Assembly (NCBI GenBank): GCA_934569215.1
Contig: CAKTKF010000015.1
Span: 1-10,738 of the forward strand
DNA length: 10,738 bases
Source of the DNA: an uncultured Oscillospiraceae bacterium
GTDB lineage: Bacteria; Bacillota; Clostridia; Oscillospirales; Oscillospiraceae
Reading direction: 5' to 3'
Both the position numbers and the translations under genes were made by a program. This document shows, in pieces, positions 8,691-10,738 of this stretch; positions within the stretch are counted from its first letter, which is position 1; every line of letters begins with the position of its first letter. The notes under the pieces were generated by a model, which was not told the DNA's origin, did no database searches, and saw only the letters and a list, made by a program, of their open reading frames with translations.

Positions 8691-9440
8691 ATGGGTGCCT
8701 ATGAAGCGCTGGCGGCCAGCTATGACCGCCTGACGAACGACGTGGATTACGGGGCAATCGTGGCCTTTTATGAGGAAATTCTGAAAAAAGAGGGGTTAAA
8801 GCCCCGCACGGCGGTCGACCTGGCCTGCGGCACCGGCTCGGTGTCGGCGATTCTGGCCGAAAAGGGTCTTTCCGTCACCGGCGTGGACATGTCCGAGGAA
8901 ATGCTCACCGCCGCCCAGCAGAAATGCGCAGACCTCCCAAACCCGCCCCGGTTTGTCCGCCAGAGCCTGCAAAGGCTGTGGCTCCCCAGGGGCGTTGACC
9001 TGGCCGTCTGCGCCCTGGACAGCCTGGACTATATCACGAACCCGGAGGACTGCAAAGAGGCCATACGGCGGGTCTGGAAGGCGCTGAACCCCGGCGGAAT
9101 GTTCATTTTCGACGTGAACACCCCGGAGAAGCTCCGCGGCATGGACGGCCAGGTGTTTCTGGACGAGGACGACGACGTCTACTGCGTCTGGCGGGGAGAA
9201 TTTGACGAAGAAAGCAATATCTGCTCCTACGGCATGGATTTGTTCCAGCGCCGGGGGGCAGTCTGGGTTCGCTCCTTCGAGGAACACAAGGAGTACGCTT
9301 ACTCTCAGGAGCAATTGACGGCCTACCTGAAAGCGGCGGCCTTCACCCACATCGCGGTCTACGCCGACCGCCGGTTTGAAGCGCCTGGGGCAGGGGAGCA
9401 AAGGGTATATTTTAGTGCGAGAAAGGGAAAGATAAAATGA
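8691..9440 (+). CDS. Class I SAM-dependent methyltransferase, substrate unknown
   Basis: This is a Rossmann-fold methyltransferase of 249 residues. SAM-binding motif I is DLACGTGS (43-50), the acidic end of strand 2 is in GVDMS (64-68), and strand 4 is CALDSLDYI (107-115). FIFDVNTPEKL (138-148) is typical of the small family starting Y-x-x-L-A-x-x-YD. The substrate cannot be read from sequence; this group includes small-molecule, RNA and protein methyltransferases. The start at 8691 is preferred because GGGGAGG (8678-8684) lies 6 bp upstream. A longer frame from 8664 would begin inside the terminator stem and has no ribosome binding site. Its stop codon overlaps the hslO start by 4 bp, so the two are very likely translationally coupled and may work in the same condition. 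No promoter was seen in the 61-bp gap after ftsZ. Confidence 0.88.
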   Translation: MGAYEALAASYDRLTNDVDYGAIVAFYEEILKKEGLKPRTAVDLACGTGSVSAILAEKGLSVTGVDMSEEMLTAAQQKCADLPNPPRFVRQSLQRLWLPRGVDLAVCALDSLDYITNPEDCKEAIRRVWKALNPGGMFIFDVNTPEKLRGMDGQVFLDEDDDVYCVWRGEFDEESNICSYGMDLFQRRGAVWVRSFEEHKEYAYSQEQLTAYLKAAAFTHIAVYADRRFEAPGAGEQRVYFSARKGKIK

Positions 9441-10315
9441 AGGATTACTTAGTCCGGGGCATGAGCATGGACGGCTTTGTGAAGGCCGTAGCCATCCGCT
9501 CCACGGAGCTTGTGCGCCGGGGTGCCGAGATTCAGAAAACGTCGCCTAACGCCACTGCGGCCTTTGGACGCTGCCTGACGGCGGCCTCCATGATGGGCAA
9601 CATGCAGAAGGTGGAGGACGGCTCCATGACGCTGCAGGTGCGGGGCGGCGGCCCCATCGGGACTATCACCGTGGTGTCCGATTCCGTGGGCAACGTCCGG
9701 GGCTGCGTCACCGAGCCGCGGGTGCCGCTGGTGGAGAAATATCCGGGAAAGCTGGACGTGGGCGCGACCGTCGGCACCGACGGCACGCTGACGGTCATCC
9801 GCGACCTGCAAATGAAGGAGCCGTATATCGGCTCGACCCAGCTGGTTTCCGGCGAGATCGGGGACGACGTGACCGCCTACTTCGCCCAAAGCGAGCAGAC
9901 GCCCACGGCCTGCGCTCTGGGTGTGCTGGTTGACCGCGACCAGAGTGTGAAGGTAGCAGGCGGGTATTTGTTGCAGCTGCTGCCCGGCGCGCCTGACGAA
10001 GTGATCGACACCCTGGAAAAGGGCATTTCCCGGGCTGGGGCGGTGACGCCCATGCTGGAAGCAGGCATGACCCCCGAGGACATTCTGGGGCAGGTCTGCG
10101 GAAGCCTTGGCGTGGCATTTCTGGAAACCACCGAGGTGACGTATAAATGCTACTGCACCCGGGAGCGGGTGGAGCGCGCATTGATCAGCCTGGGGCGGAA
10201 GGAACTGGAGGAAATCCGGCAGGAGGGCAAGACCTTCCCGGTAGAATGCCAGTTCTGCGACGCGGTTTACAGCTTTACGCCGGAGGATATTCAAAAACTG
10301 CTGGAAAAGATTTGA
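9437..10315 (+). CDS. hslO: Hsp33 redox-regulated chaperone
   Basis: Hsp33 is a cytoplasmic holdase chaperone. In the reduced state it binds zinc and is inactive; oxidation and unfolding release zinc and switch it on. The 292-residue length is normal. The N-terminal domain shows the family stretch YFAQSEQTPT (148-157) and a GGYLLQLLPGA segment (175-185). The C-terminal redox switch is complete: Cys238 and Cys240 (CYC), then Cys271 and Cys274 (CQFC), the CxC...CxxC zinc site. The start overlaps the methyltransferase stop as ATGA (9437-9440), with only a weak GGGA-like box upstream, which suits re-initiation by terminating ribosomes. No canonical terminator with a T-tract follows it before the tRNA promoter. 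Confidence 0.97.
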   Translation: MKDYLVRGMSMDGFVKAVAIRSTELVRRGAEIQKTSPNATAAFGRCLTAASMMGNMQKVEDGSMTLQVRGGGPIGTITVVSDSVGNVRGCVTEPRVPLVEKYPGKLDVGATVGTDGTLTVIRDLQMKEPYIGSTQLVSGEIGDDVTAYFAQSEQTPTACALGVLVDRDQSVKVAGGYLLQLLPGAPDEVIDTLEKGISRAGAVTPMLEAGMTPEDILGQVCGSLGVAFLETTEVTYKCYCTRERVERALISLGRKELEEIRQEGKTFPVECQFCDAVYSFTPEDIQKLLEKI

Positions 10316-10362
10316 TTTACAGGGAAAAAGTGGTGGGAAACGCCAGATACCCACGAGAAAAA

Positions 10363-10382
10363 TTCCGTAGAAAAATACGGAA
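10363..10382. other. Inverted repeat upstream of the tRNA promoter
   Basis: TTCCGTA (10363-10369) and TACGGAA (10376-10382) form a perfect 7-bp stem with a 6-nt GAAAAA loop. On the + strand it is followed by an A-run, not a T-run, so it is not a terminator for hslO. Read on the - strand it would be followed by TTTTT. The A-tracts just upstream of the -35 box could serve as an UP element. Confidence 0.5.
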
Positions 10383-10389
10383 AAAAAGC

Positions 10390-10418
10390 TTGACAAAAAA
10401 GGGATTTCTGTGTATAAT
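10390..10418 (+). promoter_or_regulatory. Consensus sigma-A promoter of the tRNA operon
   Basis: TTGACA (10390-10395) and TATAAT (10413-10418) with a 17-bp spacer match the consensus at all 12 positions. An A-run (10381-10387) lies directly upstream. The predicted transcription start near 10425 leaves a leader of about 35 nt before tRNA-Val. Strong, simple promoters of this kind are usual for stable RNA genes. Confidence 0.92.
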
Positions 10419-10460
10419 GAACCACGTCGCTGAGGTGAAGAGCCGCAGGCGGCGCTGTTT

Positions 10461-10536
10461 GGGAGCATAGCTCAGCTGGGAGAGCACATGCCTTACAAGC
10501 ATGGGGTCACAGGTTCGAGCCCTGTTGTTCCCACCA
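10461..10536 (+). tRNA. tRNA-Val (anticodon UAC)
   Basis: A 76-nt cloverleaf can be folded by hand: acceptor GGGAGCA with TGTTCCC (one G-U pair), D stem GCTC/GAGC, anticodon stem CATGC/GCATG with loop CTTACAA (anticodon TAC), variable loop GGGTC, T stem ACAGG/CCTGT with loop TTCGAGC, discriminator A, and an encoded CCA. UAC reads GUA and other valine codons. Confidence 0.97.
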
Positions 10537-10543
10537 TTTATCT

Positions 10544-10620
10544 GGCCCGGTGGTGCAGTCGGTTAGCACGCCAGCCTGTCACGCTGGAGGTCGACGGTTC
10601 GAGTCCGTTCCGGGTCGCCA
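10544..10620 (+). tRNA. tRNA-Asp (anticodon GUC)
   Basis: A 77-nt cloverleaf: acceptor GGCCCGG with CCGGGTC (one G-U pair), D stem GTGC/GCAC, anticodon stem CCAGC/GCTGG with loop CTGTCAC (anticodon GTC), variable loop AGGTC, T stem GACGG/CCGTT with loop TTCGAGT, discriminator G as expected for Asp, and an encoded CCA. It is 7 nt after tRNA-Val, so the two are clearly co-transcribed. Confidence 0.97.
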
Positions 10621-10639
10621 TTTATAATGCTTTTGCATT

Positions 10640-10660
10640 TGAGGAAGTTTTTCTTCCTCA
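10640..10660 (+). other. Hairpin in the tRNA-Asp/tRNA-Phe spacer
   Basis: TGAGGAAG (10640-10647) and CTTCCTCA (10653-10660) form a perfect 8-bp stem with a T5 loop. A smaller stem, AATGC/GCATT (10626-10630 with 10635-10639), abuts it on the 5' side. No T-tract follows and a tRNA starts 3 nt later, so a processing or spacer structure is more likely than a terminator. Confidence 0.55.
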
Positions 10661-10663
10661 CAT

Positions 10664-10738
<75 letters not shown>

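Noticed and set aside
10623..10628. TATAAT just after tRNA-Asp
   Set aside because: The matching -35 position lies inside the tRNA T arm and does not resemble TTGACA.

Overview
This window is the downstream part of a division and cell wall (dcw) cluster from a Gram-positive anaerobe-type genome. The best guess is a GC-rich member of the Clostridia, probably Oscillospiraceae/Ruminococcaceae-like. Four things point there: strong AGGAGG-type ribosome binding sites, the DAP-type DNPR motif in MurE, consensus sigma-A promoters, and a dcw order with no ftsA, murD, murC or murB. The genus cannot be named from sequence alone. All genes lie on the + strand.

Region 1 (1-7362) is a tight co-directional run: murE (5' end cut by the window edge), murF, mraY, a SEDS glycosyltransferase (ftsW/spoVE type), murG, and ftsQ/divIB. 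Genes overlap by 13 bp or are 3 to 27 bp apart. MurE and MurF add meso-DAP and D-Ala-D-Ala to the UDP-MurNAc peptide. MraY moves phospho-MurNAc-pentapeptide to undecaprenyl phosphate (lipid I), and MurG adds GlcNAc (lipid II). The SEDS protein polymerises lipid II at the septum, where FtsQ/DivIB is a divisome scaffold. The FtsQ here has a roughly 234-residue cytoplasmic tail carrying a 12-residue tandem repeat.

Region 2 (7363-8675) is ftsZ as its own transcription unit. It has a good sigma-A promoter (TTGACC-N17-TAGAAT) in a 148-bp gap and a 12-bp-stem terminator just after the stop codon. The FtsZ core is canonical, but its C-terminal peptide lacks the usual D-I-P-x-F-L core.

Region 3 (8691-10315) is a translationally coupled pair: a class I SAM-dependent methyltransferase of unknown substrate, and hslO (Hsp33, a redox-activated chaperone with all four zinc cysteines). 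They overlap by 4 bp (ATGA). No promoter is obvious between the ftsZ terminator and the methyltransferase.

Region 4 (10316-10738) is the start of a tRNA operon: a fully consensus sigma-A promoter (TTGACA-N17-TATAAT), then tRNA-Val(UAC), tRNA-Asp(GUC) and tRNA-Phe(GAA). The last is cut one base before its expected 3' end.

Nothing here looks like a new biological system, mobile element, CRISPR or phage. The points most worth a second look are the repeat-bearing FtsQ tail, the absence of ftsA beside ftsZ together with an atypical FtsZ tail, a possible internal promoter in murE, and how the methyltransferase-hslO pair is transcribed past the ftsZ terminator.
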